Shown: positions 25,629 to 36,117 of the stretch, one piece after another | Layout: every line of letters starts with the position of its first letter | Numbering within the stretch: the stretch's first letter is position 1 | NCBI GenBank assembly: GCA_018195615.1 | Contig: JAGTPG010000002.1 | Coordinates: forward strand, 5,511,501 to 5,575,500 | Reading direction: 5' to 3' | Source: Streptomyces tuirus | GTDB taxonomy: Bacteria; Actinomycetota; Actinomycetes; Streptomycetales; Streptomycetaceae | Length of the DNA stretch: 64,000 nt | Made by a program: the position numbers and the translations under genes | The notes under the pieces: generated by a model | Seen by the model: the letters and a program-made list of their open reading frames with translations, nothing else | Told to the model about the DNA's origin: nothing | Databases searched by the model: none

Positions 25629-27670
25629 ATGGACGTGAAGCGATACTTCCGTGGGCCGGTCATGTGGATCGTGCTGGCCGTCCTTGCCGTGGTCGTGTTG
25701 ATGCAGGTCGTCGGCTCGTCCGGCGGCTACAAGACGGTGGACACCGGCCAGGTCGTCCAGGCGATCAACCAGAACAAGGTGGAGTCGGCCAAGCTGACCA
25801 CCGGTGACGAGCAGACCATCAAGGTCACGCTCAAGGACGGCGTAAAGGTCGAGGGCAGCTCGAAGATCCAGGCGAGCTACATCGGCGACCAGGGCGTGGA
25901 CATCGCCAACACGCTGCAGAACAAGTACCAGGACAAGCAGATCTCGGACGGCTACACCATCTCGCCGTCCAAGCAGAACCCGCTCATCGGGATGCTGATC
26001 TCCTTCCTGCTTCCCCTGGTCCTCATCGTGGTCATCTTCCTGTTCCTGATGAACCAGATGCAGGGTGGCGGCTCCCGCGTCATGAACTTCGGGAAGTCCA
26101 AGGCGAAGCTCATCACCAAGGACACCCCAAGACGACCTTCTCGGACGTCGCCGGGTCCGACGAGGCCGTCGAGGAGCTCCACGAGATCAAGGAGTTCCTC
26201 CAGGAGCCGGCCAAGTTCCAGGCCGTCGGCGCCAAGATCCCCAAGGGTGTGCTGCTGTACGGCCCGCCCGGAACCGGTAAGACCCTGCTCGCGCGTGCCG
26301 TCGCGGGCGAGGCCGGTGTGCCGTTCTACTCGATCTCCGGTTCCGACTTCGTCGAGATGTTCGTCGGTGTCGGTGCCTCCCGAGTCCGTGACCTGTTCGA
26401 GCAGGCCAAGGCGAACGCCCCGGCGATCGTCTTCGTCGACGAGATCGACGCGGTCGGCCGCCACCGCGGCGCCGGCCTCGGCGGTGGTCACGACGAGCGC
26501 GAGCAGACGCTGAACCAGCTGCTCGTCGAGATGGACGGCTTCGACGTCAAGGGCGGCGTGATCCTCATCGCCGCGACGAACCGGCCCGACATCCTCGACC
26601 CGGCGCTGCTGCGCCCCGGCCGCTTCGACCGGCAGATCGCCGTCGACCGCCCGGACATGCAGGGCCGTCTGGAGATCCTCAAGGTCCACCAGAAGGGCAA
26701 GCCGGTCGCCCCGGACGTCGACCTGTCGGCCGTCGCCCGCCGCACGCCCGGTATGACGGGTGCCGATCTGGCCAACGTGCTGAACGAGGCCGCCCTGCTG
26801 ACGGCCCGCAGCGACCAGAAGCTGATCGACAACCACATGCTGGACGAGGCGATCGACCGTGTGGTCGCGGGCCCGCAGAAGCGGACCCGGATCATGTCGG
26901 ACAAGGAGAAGAAGATCACCGCGTACCACGAGGGCGGACATGCCCTGGTCGCGGCGGCCTCACCGAACTCCGATCCCGTCCACAAGATCACGATCCTGTC
27001 GAGAGGCCGTGCCCTCGGCTACACGATGGTGCTCCCGGACGAGGACAAGTACTCGACCACGCGCAACGAGATGCTCGACCAGCTCGCCTACATGCTGGGC
27101 GGCCGTGCGGCCGAGGAGCTCGTCTTCCACGACCCGACGACGGGTGCCGCCAACGACATCGAGAAGGCCACGGGCCTGGCTCGGGCCATGGTCACGCAGT
27201 ACGGCATGACCGAGCGCCTCGGTGCGATCAAGTTCGGCGGTGACAACACCGAGCCCTTCCTCGGACGTGAGATGGCTCACCAGCGCGACTACTCGGAAGA
27301 GGTCGCGGCCCTCGTCGACGAAGAGGTCAAGAAGCTCATCGAGACCGCGCACAACGAGGCGTGGGAGATCCTGGTCGAGAACCGCGACGTGCTGGACAAC
27401 CTGGTCCTCGCCCTCCTGGAGAAGGAGACGCTGGGCAAGGAGGAGATCGCCGAGGTCTTCGCCCCGGTCGTCAAGCGCCCGCCGCGGCCCGCCTGGACCG
27501 GCTCCTCCCGCCGTACGCCGTCCACCCGCCCGCCGGTCCTCTCCCCCAAGGAGCTGGCCCTGACGAACGGGGCGAACGGCGCGACGCCGGCGATCTCCAC
27601 CGCCAAGAGCACCGCGGCGGAGCCCGCCCCGGCGCCCGAGCACGCCCCGGAGGAACGCCCCGAGAGCTGA
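25629..27670 (+). CDS. ftsH: ATP-dependent zinc metalloprotease FtsH, one apparent frameshift
   Basis: This membrane-bound AAA+ protease degrades misfolded membrane proteins and short-lived regulators. Order: TM1 (VMWIVLAVLAVVVLMQVV), extracytoplasmic domain, TM2 (SFLLPLVLIVVIFLFLM), AAA domain with Walker A GPPGTGKT and Walker B IVFVDEIDAVG, SRH region RPGRFDRQI, then the zinc site HEGGH (HEAGH in most bacteria). One C missing in CCCC at 26125-26128 restores KDTPKTTFSDVAGSDEAVEE; corrected length is 680. ATG 25629 (MDVKRYFRG) fits the homologue I remember; ATG 25593 is an in-frame alternative. Confidence 0.93.
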
Positions 27671-27710
27671 CCACCGCTCTCCCGGCGGCCCCATCGGGCC
27701 CGGAATGAAC

Positions 27711-27748
27711 GCCGCGCCCCCCAGGTTTTAGCCTGGGGGCGCGGCTTT
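27711..27748 (+). terminator. Rho-independent terminator after ftsH
   Basis: GCCGCGCCCCCCAGG (27711-27725) pairs with 27732-27745 across a TTTTAG loop with one bulged C, followed by TTT. It separates ftsH from folE. Confidence 0.85.
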
Positions 27749-27798
27749 CCGCCATTTCCACAGGCCGCCCCGCGATGGACACAGGAACGAGGCACCCC

Positions 27799-28404
27799 AT
27801 GACCGACCCCGTGACGCTGGACGGCGAGGGCCAGATCGGCGAGTTCGACGAGAAGCGGGCCGAGAACGCCGTACGCGAACTCCTGATCGCGGTCGGCGAG
27901 GACCCGGACCGTGAGGGCCTGCGGGAGACGCCGGCGCGGGTGGCGCGGGCGTACAAGGAGATATTCGCGGGGCTGTGGCAGAAGCCCGAGGATGTCCTGA
28001 CGACGACGTTCGATCTCGGTCACGACGAGATGGTGCTCGTCAAGGACATTGAGGTGTACTCGACATGTGAGCATCATCTGGTGCCGTTCCGGGGCGTGGC
28101 TCATGTCGGGTACATCCCGTCGACCAGCGGCAAGATCACCGGACTGTCCAAGCTGGCCCGGCTCGTGGACGTCTATGCCCGGCGCCCCCAGGTGCAGGAA
28201 CGACTCACCACGCAGATCGCGGACTCGCTGATGGAGATACTCGAGCCCCGCGGAGTCATCGTGGTCGTGGAGTGCGAGCACATGTGCATGTCGATGCGCG
28301 GGATCCGCAAGCCCGGCGCGAAGACGCTGACGTCGGCCGTGCGGGGGCAGCTGCGGGACATGGCGACGCGGAACGAGGCGATGAGCCTCATCATGGCGCG
28401 CTGA
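27799..28404 (+). CDS. folE: GTP cyclohydrolase I
   Basis: This enzyme converts GTP to dihydroneopterin triphosphate, the first step of folate synthesis. The 201-residue protein shows VEVYSTCEHHLVPF-type zinc and active-site residues (Cys and His pair in STCEHHL), GKITGLSKLARLVD and ECEHMCMSMRGI with the second zinc Cys. ATG 27799 is chosen because GAGG lies 6 bases upstream. The other folate genes lie just beyond on the opposite strand. Confidence 0.96.
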   Translation: MTDPVTLDGEGQIGEFDEKRAENAVRELLIAVGEDPDREGLRETPARVARAYKEIFAGLWQKPEDVLTTTFDLGHDEMVLVKDIEVYSTCEHHLVPFRGVAHVGYIPSTSGKITGLSKLARLVDVYARRPQVQERLTTQIADSLMEILEPRGVIVVVECEHMCMSMRGIRKPGAKTLTSAVRGQLRDMATRNEAMSLIMAR

Positions 28405-28413
28405 CGCCCCGCG

Positions 28414-28902
28414 TCACGAGGCGGGGGCCGCCCCCGTGCCGTCGTGTTCGTCGTCCTCCGGGAGTTTGCAGACGCGTTCCAGGAAGATGGCCGCCGCTAT
28501 GACGCCGATGCCCGCGAGGACGGAGACGCCGGCGTAGATGGCCTGGTCGCGGCGGGCGGGGATGTCGAGGGACTCCAGGAGGAAGACGCCGGTGCCGCCG
28601 TACATGCCGGCGACCAGGGCGGCGACCAGGGCGCTGGCCTGGCCGAAGACGACCGCGCGGGCCGCCATCATGGGGTCGACACCCTTCGCGTCGGGCTGTC
28701 GCTCGCGCTGGGCCTTCAGACGGGCGCGGAGCGAGAGCGCCGTGGCCAGCAGGATGACGGCGATCGCCGCGAGGACGAGGGGGGCGGCCAGGGGGACGCT
28801 GGGGAGGGTCCCGAACGCACTCCACAGGCGGGCGCCGGCCCAGGACAGGACCCCGGCCACGACGAAGACGCCGACCAGCACCCTGATGCGCAGCTCTTTC
28901 AC
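28414..28902 (-). CDS. DUF3180 membrane protein
   Basis: The 162-residue protein has four hydrophobic segments (VLVGVFVVAGVLSWAG; PLVLAAIAVILLATAL; ASALVAALVAGMYGG; AIYAGVSVLAGIGVIAAAIF) and an acidic tail. It fits DUF3180, an actinobacterial family always found near folK in my memory. A function is not known. It is the last gene of the leftward folate operon and convergent with folE. The start is GTG 28902. Confidence 0.82.
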   Translation of the reverse strand: MKELRIRVLVGVFVVAGVLSWAGARLWSAFGTLPSVPLAAPLVLAAIAVILLATALSLRARLKAQRERQPDAKGVDPMMAARAVVFGQASALVAALVAGMYGGTGVFLLESLDIPARRDQAIYAGVSVLAGIGVIAAAIFLERVCKLPEDDEHDGTGAAPAS

Positions 28903-28961
28903 GGTGTCCCTTCGGTTCCCCCGGTTCCGGCCCCGTTCCGCGGCCGTCTTGACCTTAACGG

Positions 28962-29572
28962 CTACTCGGGCAGCCGGAGTTCCAGGTCGCCGCGGGGCGC
29001 CACGCCCTCCCGGGTGACGGAGTCCAGCAGACCGGCGACCGGGCCGCGGCCGGGCAGCTGTGCCTCGGGGTCCAGGTCGAGCCAGGGGGCCAGGACGAAG
29101 GCGCGCTCGTGGGCGCGGGGGTGGGGGAGGGTGAGCTGCGGGTCGTCGGAGACGACATCGGCGTAGGCCACGATGTCGACGTCCAGGGTGCGGGGCCCCA
29201 GTGCTCGTCGCGGACGCGGTGGAAGGCCTCCTCGACCGCGTGCGCGCGCTCCAGGAGCGAGGACGGCGGCAGGGTGGTCTTCAGGACCACGACGGCGTTG
29301 AAGTAGGCGGGCTGGCTGCCCGGCTCGACGCCCCAGGGTTCGGTCTCGTAGACGGGGGAGACGCCCTTGATGCGGACGCCGGGGGTGTCCTCGAGGGCGT
29401 CGATGGCTCCCTGGAGGGTCTCCAGGCGGTTGCCGAGGTTGGAGCCGAGGGCGACGACGGCGCGTTTGGGGTTGCTGAGCGTGGTGTCGGCGGCGTCGAC
29501 CTTGTCGACGACGGAGGCGGGTACCGGCTGTACGGTCGGGTCGCTGGGACCCTTGAGGAAGGGTGCAGTCAT
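28962..29572 (-). CDS. folK: 2-amino-4-hydroxy-6-hydroxymethyldihydropteridine pyrophosphokinase, one apparent frameshift
   Basis: HPPK transfers pyrophosphate from ATP to the pterin before FolP acts. Motifs are AVVALGSNLGNRLETLQGA, SPVYETEPWG and PAYFNAVV. A base missing in the GGGGCCCC tract at 29192-29199 joins DEHWGPR to TLDVDIVAYADVV (the Mg-binding LDVDI motif) and PHPRAHERAFVLAPW; corrected length is 203. The ATG at 29572 overlaps the folB stop (ATGA). The N-terminal ~35 residues before the HPPK fold are an extension. Confidence 0.92.
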
Positions 29573-29928
29573 ACTCGGCTCCGGGTGATGGTGACGGTCA
29601 CGTCGTCGAAGGGGACCGTGATCGGGGCGTCCGGCTTGTGGACGCACACCTCGACCTGCTGGACCCCGTCGTGCTTCAGACATACCTGGGCGATGCGCTC
29701 GGCGAGCGTCTCGATGAGGTTGACGGGCTCGCCCTCGACGACGGCCACGACCTCCTCCGCCACGATGCCGTAGTGCACGGTCTTCGCCAGGTCGTCGTCG
29801 GCCGCGGCCGGTCGGGTGTCCAGACCGAGGACGAGGTCCACGATGAAGGTCTGGCCCTCCTCGCGTTCCCTCGGGAACACGCCGTGGTGCCCGCGGGCCT
29901 TCAGGCCGCGCAGCACGACACGATCCAC
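29569..29928 (-). CDS. folB: Dihydroneopterin aldolase
   Basis: FolB cleaves dihydroneopterin to hydroxymethyldihydropterin and glycolaldehyde. The 119-residue protein contains RVVLRGLKARGHHGVFPRERE, VHYGIVAEEVVAVVEGEPVNLIETLAERIA and VHKPDAPI, all typical. GTG 29928 is chosen because AGGAG is 8 bases upstream. It overlaps folK by four bases. A 232-base gap separates it from the NTF2-like gene upstream, with no clear gene in it. Confidence 0.93.
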   Translation of the reverse strand: MDRVVLRGLKARGHHGVFPREREEGQTFIVDLVLGLDTRPAAADDDLAKTVHYGIVAEEVVAVVEGEPVNLIETLAERIAQVCLKHDGVQQVEVCVHKPDAPITVPFDDVTVTITRSRV

Positions 29929-30160
29929 GCGAATCACTCCTGCAATCGTCGGTGCGGCCGGACGGTGCCGTGTGCGGGCGGCCACCGGCCTCAGTCGAAT
30001 CTACCTGCGAGCCCGGCCGGGACCGGGCCACGGGGGTGTGGGCCCGGGCCGGACCCGGCAGGATTCATCCAGCGTTTTCCCTGGGGAATCCGGTGGCTCA
30101 TGGGTTGGTAGCCGCCCATACCCGTGGGTCCGTGATTCCAACCACTTCCCGCCTACCCAC

Positions 30161-30663
30161 TCAGGAGGGGGTGTCGTCGCCCTCTTCCTCGTCGTTTTCG
30201 GCCAGAACGGGGGAAGCGTGGTGCGACCAGAGTTTCCACCCCGAGGGCGTGCGCCGGAACACGTTCGTGGCGACCACGAGCTGGCCGACGAGCGGGCCGA
30301 GCTCCTCGTCGCCCGCGGGGCGGGTCCGCCGCTGAGGATGTTCTCCGTGCAGGTGACCAGGGCGGTGTCACCGGTGACCGAGACGTGCACATCGGTCAGG
30401 AAGAACTGGATGTAGTCGGTGTTCGCCATGATCAGCGCGTAGGAGCGGAGGACCTCCCCGCGGCCGGTGAGCACGGGCCAGCCGGGGTGCACGCAGGAGA
30501 CCACGCCGGTGTCGGCCGGGTCGTGGTAGGTCTCGTCGACGCCCAGGTCGGAGGGGGTGAGCCAGAGCGACGCCAGCTCCTCGAAGTCGCCCCGCTCCAG
30601 TGCCTCGTAGAAGGCGGTGTTGGCGGCCTCGACCTGTTCGACGTCGGTGTGCGGGGCGCTCAC
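30161..30663 (-). CDS. NTF2/SnoaL-like domain protein in the folate operon, one apparent frameshift
   Basis: The N-terminal half (VEQVEAANTAFYEALERGDFEE then WLTPSD, VSCVHPGWPVLTGRGEVLRSY) is a nuclear-transport-factor-2-like fold often annotated as SnoaL-like or DUF4440. A base missing in GGGG at 30317-30320 joins NILSGGPAP to GDEELGPLVGQLVVATNVFRR and SGWKLWSHHASPV; corrected length is 167. Its GTG overlaps the folP stop, so it belongs to the folate operon, yet no folate role is established. It could bind a pterin or act in an unrelated pathway. Confidence 0.8.
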
Positions 30664-31550
30664 CGGGTTCCTTCTGCGCCGGTGTGTGCCGTTCGCGCCG
30701 TTTCGATGGCGTGGGAGACCCGGACCGCGTCCGCGGTGGCGCGTACCTCGTGCACGCGAACCGCCCACGCGCCGGCGTGCGCTGCGAGCGCGGAGACGGC
30801 CGCGGTGGCCGCGTCGCGTTCGCGTGCGGGCGGGGGAGGGCCGTCCGGGCCGGCGAGGACCCGGCCGAGGAACCGTTTGCGGGAGGCGGCGACGAGCAGC
30901 GGGTGGCCGAGGCCGAGGACCCGGTCCAGGCCCGCGAGGAGCGCGAGGTCGTGCTCGGCGTCCTTGGAGAAGCCGAGGCCGGGGTCGACGACGACCCGGT
31001 CGGGTGCGATGCCCCCCTCCAGGATGGCCCGCACACGCGCGTGGAGCTCGTCGACGACCTCGGTGACGACGTCCGTGTACACGCCCCGGACGTTGCCGCC
31101 CTCCAGGAAGCCCCGCCAGTGCATGACGACGAAGGGGGCGCCGGCGTCGGCGACGGCGGGGATCATGCGGGGGTCGGCGAGACCGCCGCTGACGTCGTTG
31201 ACGAGGGCGGCGCCCGCGGCGAGGGCCTGCTCGGCCACGGAGGCGCGCATGGTGTCGACGGAGACCGTGACGCCCTCGGAGGCCAGGCCGCGGACGACGG
31301 GGACGACCCGGCGGAGTTCCTCGGCCTCGTCCACCCGGGTGGCGCCGGGGCGGGTGGACTCGCCGCCGACGTCGACCAGGTCGGCGCCCTCGGCGACCAG
31401 TTCGAGGCCGTGCTTGACGGCGGCCGTGGTGTCGAAGAAGCGGCCGCCGTCGGAGAAGGAGTCGGGAGTGACGTTCACGACTCCCATGACCGCGCAGCGG
31501 TCCCATTCCGGAAGGCCCGCGACGCGCCCGCGTCCGCTCTGGTTGCTCAT
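30660..31550 (-). CDS. folP: Dihydropteroate synthase
   Basis: FolP condenses the pterin pyrophosphate with p-aminobenzoate and is the sulfonamide target. The 296-residue TIM-barrel protein has MGVVNVTPDSFSDGG, ADLVDVGGESTRPGA, LVNDVSGG, DPGLGFSKD and VAASRKRFLG. It is the first gene of the leftward folate set and lies 51 bases downstream of the lysyltransferase gene. The ATG at 31550 fits the family start. Confidence 0.95.
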   Translation of the reverse strand: MSNQSGRGRVAGLPEWDRCAVMGVVNVTPDSFSDGGRFFDTTAAVKHGLELVAEGADLVDVGGESTRPGATRVDEAEELRRVVPVVRGLASEGVTVSVDTMRASVAEQALAAGAALVNDVSGGLADPRMIPAVADAGAPFVVMHWRGFLEGGNVRGVYTDVVTEVVDELHARVRAILEGGIAPDRVVVDPGLGFSKDAEHDLALLAGLDRVLGLGHPLLVAASRKRFLGRVLAGPDGPPPPARERDAATAAVSALAAHAGAWAVRVHEVRATADAVRVSHAIETARTAHTGAEGTR

Positions 31551-31601
31551 ATGTTCAGCGTAGGCCCCGGGGCGGTCGCGAAGCGCTGCGGCCCGGGCCG
31601 G

Positions 31602-33520
31602 TCACGCCGCCCGGACGTTCCGTTCCGCCGTCGTGCCGTGGGCGCACGGGCGGCGGGTCGCCGGGCGACGGCGGCGCAGGAAGCGCGGCAGGGGCAGGGC
31701 GAGATTGACGAAGCCTTCGGCCTGCATGGCGGCGAAGCCGATGCGCGGCAGGTCGGCGGAGGCGCGGTAGACGACGAAGCGGGGCTCCCAGCGCGGCTGG
31801 AACTTGGCGTTGAACTTGTACAGCGACTCGATCTGGAACCAGCGGGAGAGGAAGACGAGCAGTCCGCGCCAGGCGCGCAGCACGGGGCCGGCGCCGATCT
31901 TCTCGCCGCGGGCGAGGGCCGAGCGGAACATGGCGAAGTTGAGGGAGACGCGGTCGATGCCGAACTTCGGGGCGGCCTGGAGGGCGGCCACGATGAGCAG
32001 TTCGTTCATGCCCGGGTCGGCCGAGCGGTCGCGGCGCATCAGGTCAAGGAGGCGCCGTCGGTGCCCCAGGGCACGAAGTGCAGGATCGCTTTGAGGTCGC
32101 CGTAGGGGCCCGGGTGGTCGTCCTGTTTGTGGGCGGTGGCGATGAGGCAGTCGCCGTCGGCGGGGTCGCCGACGCGGCCCAGGGCCATGGAGAAGCCGCG
32201 CTCGGTGTCGGTGCCGCGCCAGTCGTCGGCGGCGCGCCGGACACGCTCCAGCTCGGCCTCGCCGAGGTCACGGACACGGCGTACCCGGGTTTCGTAACCG
32301 GCGCGCTCGATGCGCTTGACCATCTGGCGCACGTTGCGCATCGCGCGGCCGGCGAGCGAGAAATCCTTGACGTCCACCACCGCCTCGTCGCCCAGTTCCA
32401 GGGCGTCGAGCCCGGTCTCGCGGGTCCACACCTCGCCGCCGGTCTCGGAACAGCCCATGACGGCGGGGGTCCAGGAGTGGGCCTTGGCCTCGTCCATGAA
32501 CCGTTCGATGGCGCCGGGCCAGGCCTCGACGTCGCCGATCGGGTCGCCGCTGGCGAGCATCACGCCGGAGACCACGCGGTAGGTGACGGCGGCCTTGCCG
32601 CTGGGGGAGAAGACGACGGCCTTGTCGCGGCGCAGCGCGAAGTGGCCGAGGGAGTCGCGGCCGCCGTGCCGCTCCAGCAGGGCGCGCAGCCGGGCCTCGT
32701 CCTCCTCGGTGAGCCGGGCGGCGGGGTGTTCGGGCCGGAAGGCCAGGTAGATGGTGGTGACGGCGGTGAGCAGGCCGAGGGCGCCGAGCGAGAAGGCGAC
32801 GGTCCAGGAGGTGTTGCCCTGGTAGTCGACCGGGCCCTCGAAGCCGAACAGGCCGTAGACGACGTGGGTGATGCGGTCGGCCAGGCTGGGGTCGCCGACC
32901 ATGCTCCCGGAGTGGACGCTGACGATCAGCAGGCCCAGCAGGAGCGACCCGGCGCTCATGAGCACGAAGTTGGCGAGGGCCCGCCAGCGGCTGCGCGGGT
33001 CGGGCAGGGCGTTGAACTGGTCGCGGTGGCGCAGCAGGGGCGCCAGCAGCGCCAGGGTGATCAGGACGCCCACGATCGAGTGCCGGTACGTGAACTGCGC
33101 GACGGCCCCCGCGGGCAGCAGGGCCACGGCCGCCCGCCAGGCCCGGCGCTTGCCGCGCTTGAGGCCGTGGGCGAGCAGCAGCAACAGCACACCGGCGCTG
33201 AGGGACAGGGCGGCGGCGAACGGGCCGAACGCGCCGGGCAGTACCTCGGCGATGGCGTGCATTCGGCTGTGCCGGAAGCGCGGGAAGACGCCCGCGGCGA
33301 TGTCCAGGAGGCCCACGAGGGCGCAGGCTCTGCCGACGAGGACGGGCACGGCCTCGGGGCGTGGTCCGCGCAGCAGGCGACGCACGCGGCTCACCGGGCC
33401 CGTACCGGCCGCGGCACTCCTGCGACTCGGAACCTCACCCGACATTTCCTCATCTGTCCTGACAGACATCGCATCCCGTAGTTCTGCGAGAGACCTTGGA
33501 TCCGGTGCCGATTCGGGCAT
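31602..33520 (-). CDS. MprF/LysX-like phosphatidylglycerol lysyltransferase (DUF2156), one apparent frameshift
   Basis: The protein has an N-terminal membrane part with about six to seven segments and a soluble C-terminal DUF2156 domain (LGHFALRRDKAVVFSPSGKAAVTYRVV, MLASGDPIGD, MNELLIVAAL). Such proteins add lysine or another amino acid to phosphatidylglycerol, lowering surface charge and protecting against cationic peptides. A missing base near 32045 joins TDGAS to DLMRRDRSADPGMNELL; corrected length is 639. Starts at ATG 33520 and ATG 33469 are both possible. It is divergent from the esterase gene. Confidence 0.85.
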
Positions 33521-33676
33521 CCGGCGACATTGCGCCCTCTAGGACGGTGTCTCGGGGGACAGGTTCACTCCCCACGTCAAAGCCGTTTCAAAGGACAAGG
33601 AAAGCCCGGGACAAGCCCGCGCGAAGGTGTGAGCGCGGCGCGGACCCGGGCGGGAAGCGCGGACAGGTAACCACCC

Positions 33677-34819
33677 ATGGGTCTGGGTCTCACGAGCGAC
33701 AAGATGCTGGCGCTGGCTGTGCTGTCCGCCGTGCTGCTGTTCACCGGCACGGTCTGGCTGTGGCCGCGGCTGGCCAGGCGCAGTTGGCGGGCGGTGGGCG
33801 GGCGCGTCGGTCTGCTGCTCGCCACTCAGCTGGCGCTGTTCGCCGCGGTGGGTCTCGCCGCCAATCAGGCCTTCGGTTTCTACGCGAGCTGGGCGGACCT
33901 GTTCGGGCAGGAGAAGGACCAGGGCGTGGTCGTCGACCACACGCCGGGTGACGGCCCGCTGGAGGTGGTCGGTACGCGGCGGGTGCCGGGGGCGGGCGGC
34001 GTGCGGCCGCAGTCCGGCGGCCGGATCCAGGAGGTCGGCATCGTGGGCCGTACGACCAGGATCGCCACGCCCGCGTACGTGTATCTGCCGCCGGAGTACT
34101 TCCAACCCCGGTACCGGACCCGTACGTTCCCCGCGGCGGTCGTGCTGACCGGTTACCCGGGCACGGCGTCGGCGCTGGTGGAGAAGCTCCATTATCCGCG
34201 CACGGCACTGGAGCTGGCCGAGGCGGGCCGGGCGGAGCCGATGATCCTCGTGATGCTGCGGCCGACGGTGGCACCGCCCCGGGACACGGAGTGCGTGGAC
34301 ATCCCGGGCGGTCCGCAGACCGAGTCGTTCTTCGCCAGGGATCTGCCCGACGCGCTGCGTTCGCACTACCGGGTGGCCGAAAAGCCGGGCGGTCTGGGCA
34401 TCATCGGCAACTCCACGGGCGGCTACTGCGCCTTGAAGATCGCCATGCACCATCCCGATGTGTACGCCGCCGGAGCGGGCTTGTCCGCGTACTACAAGGC
34501 GCCGATCGACGCCACCACGGGCGATCTCTTCCAGGGCGACAAGGAACTGCGCAATCGCGCCGACCTGTGGTGGTACCTCGCGCACGAACCCGCTCCGGAC
34601 ACCTCACTGCTCGTCACCAGCAGCAGGTCCGGCGAGTCCAACTACAAGGACACACTGCGCTTCATAGAGCGGGTGAAGGCCACCGGGCGGACCCGGATCT
34701 CGTCGATCATCCTGGAAAGCGGCGGGCACAACTTCAACACCTGGCGGCGCGAGATTCCGGCGACGCTGGAGTGGATCGGCGGACGGCTGAACGACGTTGG
34801 AAACGATCTTGGGAATTGA
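33677..34819 (+). CDS. Membrane-anchored esterase D-type alpha/beta hydrolase
   Basis: The 380-residue protein has two N-terminal hydrophobic segments (MLALAVLSAVLLFTGTVWLW; LLLATQLALFAAVGLAA), then an esterase domain with AYVYLPPEYF, a GNSTGG nucleophile elbow (about residue 245) and a late GGHNFNTWR histidine. It resembles the secreted esterase/mycolyltransferase-like fold of actinobacteria; the substrate is unknown. It is divergent from the lysyltransferase gene, so both act at the envelope. Confidence 0.82.
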   Translation: MGLGLTSDKMLALAVLSAVLLFTGTVWLWPRLARRSWRAVGGRVGLLLATQLALFAAVGLAANQAFGFYASWADLFGQEKDQGVVVDHTPGDGPLEVVGTRRVPGAGGVRPQSGGRIQEVGIVGRTTRIATPAYVYLPPEYFQPRYRTRTFPAAVVLTGYPGTASALVEKLHYPRTALELAEAGRAEPMILVMLRPTVAPPRDTECVDIPGGPQTESFFARDLPDALRSHYRVAEKPGGLGIIGNSTGGYCALKIAMHHPDVYAAGAGLSAYYKAPIDATTGDLFQGDKELRNRADLWWYLAHEPAPDTSLLVTSSRSGESNYKDTLRFIERVKATGRTRISSIILESGGHNFNTWRREIPATLEWIGGRLNDVGNDLGN

Positions 34820-34935
34820 CTGAAGGGCGGCTTCCGCTTCTTCCCGAGTTCTGATGTGGTGTGAACGCTTCGGTATGGCTTTGTTTTTGCGGGGTGGCTC
34901 ACCAAGATTCGCCTACGCGCGGTAAGTTTCTGGCC

Positions 34936-36090
34936 ATGCCACGTGGACGTCATCGCCATTCCCCGCCCCTGCACAGGCTGCTGCCCCCGTCGGCGATCGC
35001 AGGCGTCTCCGTCGTCTGCGCCCTGGGGCCCTGGGTGTTCACGGAGCCGACGGTGCTCCGCGGTCTGGCCGCGGCCGCCGCGGCGACGGCCGTCGCCGGC
35101 GCCGTCGTGCTGCGCCGCTGGGACATCCAGGCGGGCAAGCGCGTCGCCGACCTCACGCGCGCGCGGGCGAGCGACGAGTGGCGCTTCGAGGAGCGCGTCG
35201 CCGAACTGGAGGCCGACCTCGAGGAGTCCCGCGAGCTGCGCGGGAAGCTGGAACAGCGACTGCGCGCCAAGCGCACCGAACTCGCCAAGCTCCGCAACGA
35301 GCACGCCGCGCTGCTGCGCCGGTACGCCACGGCGGAAGCGGACCGCGCCAGCGTCCTGGAGGAGCGCCGGGTGCTCGAGATCGAGGCGACGGCTCCGGTA
35401 CGGGCCGCGCTGCCGGCGGGGGCGACGGAACCGGCGGACGCGGACGAGGCGCCCGAGGACCTCGTGGTCGAGGAGCAGCCGGGGATTCCCGCGGTGTTCT
35501 CGCCGGAGGGCTCGCGGCTGTTCCTGCGCGCGAAGGCGGCGCTCGCCCGGTTCGACGGCGAGAGCGTCCCGGACCCGGACGGCGGCGGGGACGGCGATGG
35601 CGACGGCGTACCGGAGAACGACGAGGCGGAGCCCGCGCAGAACGACCGGAAGGACGAACGGCGGGAGCAGTCGCGGGAGGACGAGCCGCAGGGGCAGTCC
35701 GAGGCGGTCGCCGGGCACGAGCGCGCGACCGCCGTCACCACGGACCAGGCCGCCGCCCAGTCCGGGCAGCAGACCTCGGGTCACTACACCGTGCCGACCG
35801 CCGTGGCCGTCGCGCCGCAGACGTCGGTGCGGCGTCCGCTGGCCGAGGGCGGATTCGACTTCTTCGGCACGAAGCAGGCGACGTCCCCGGCCGCCCTGGA
35901 GGCCGTGCAGAACGAGGACCTCGCGGACGTCGTCGGGCAGGAGGCGCTCGCCCTGCACAAGGCGGAGGCCGAGGCCCGGTACAAGCCCGCGGACGAGGAG
36001 TCGCGCGGGATCGGCCAGGTCATCGACCTGACCGCGCACGACGAGACGGAACAGATCGACGTGCAGGGACTGCGGAGCGCGGTGTCCTGA
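34936..36090 (+). CDS. Coiled-coil membrane-associated protein of unknown function
   Basis: I do not recognise a functional family. The 384-residue protein has a basic N-terminus, two hydrophobic segments (SAIAGVSVVCALGPWVF; GLAAAAAATAVAGAVVL), a long charged coiled coil (about 75-160, AELEADLEESRELRGKLEQR) and an acidic, low-complexity middle rich in Asp, Glu and Gln. The C-terminus (GGFDFFGTKQATSPAALEAVQ and IGQVIDLTAHDETEQIDVQGL) looks conserved and could bind a partner. The ATG at 34936 is used; the frame extends 75 bases upstream without family sequence. Confidence 0.7.
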   Translation: MPRGRHRHSPPLHRLLPPSAIAGVSVVCALGPWVFTEPTVLRGLAAAAAATAVAGAVVLRRWDIQAGKRVADLTRARASDEWRFEERVAELEADLEESRELRGKLEQRLRAKRTELAKLRNEHAALLRRYATAEADRASVLEERRVLEIEATAPVRAALPAGATEPADADEAPEDLVVEEQPGIPAVFSPEGSRLFLRAKAALARFDGESVPDPDGGGDGDGDGVPENDEAEPAQNDRKDERREQSREDEPQGQSEAVAGHERATAVTTDQAAAQSGQQTSGHYTVPTAVAVAPQTSVRRPLAEGGFDFFGTKQATSPAALEAVQNEDLADVVGQEALALHKAEAEARYKPADEESRGIGQVIDLTAHDETEQIDVQGLRSAVS

Positions 36091-36117
36091 AGTCCGGCCT
36101 TTCGGGTCTTCCGGCGG

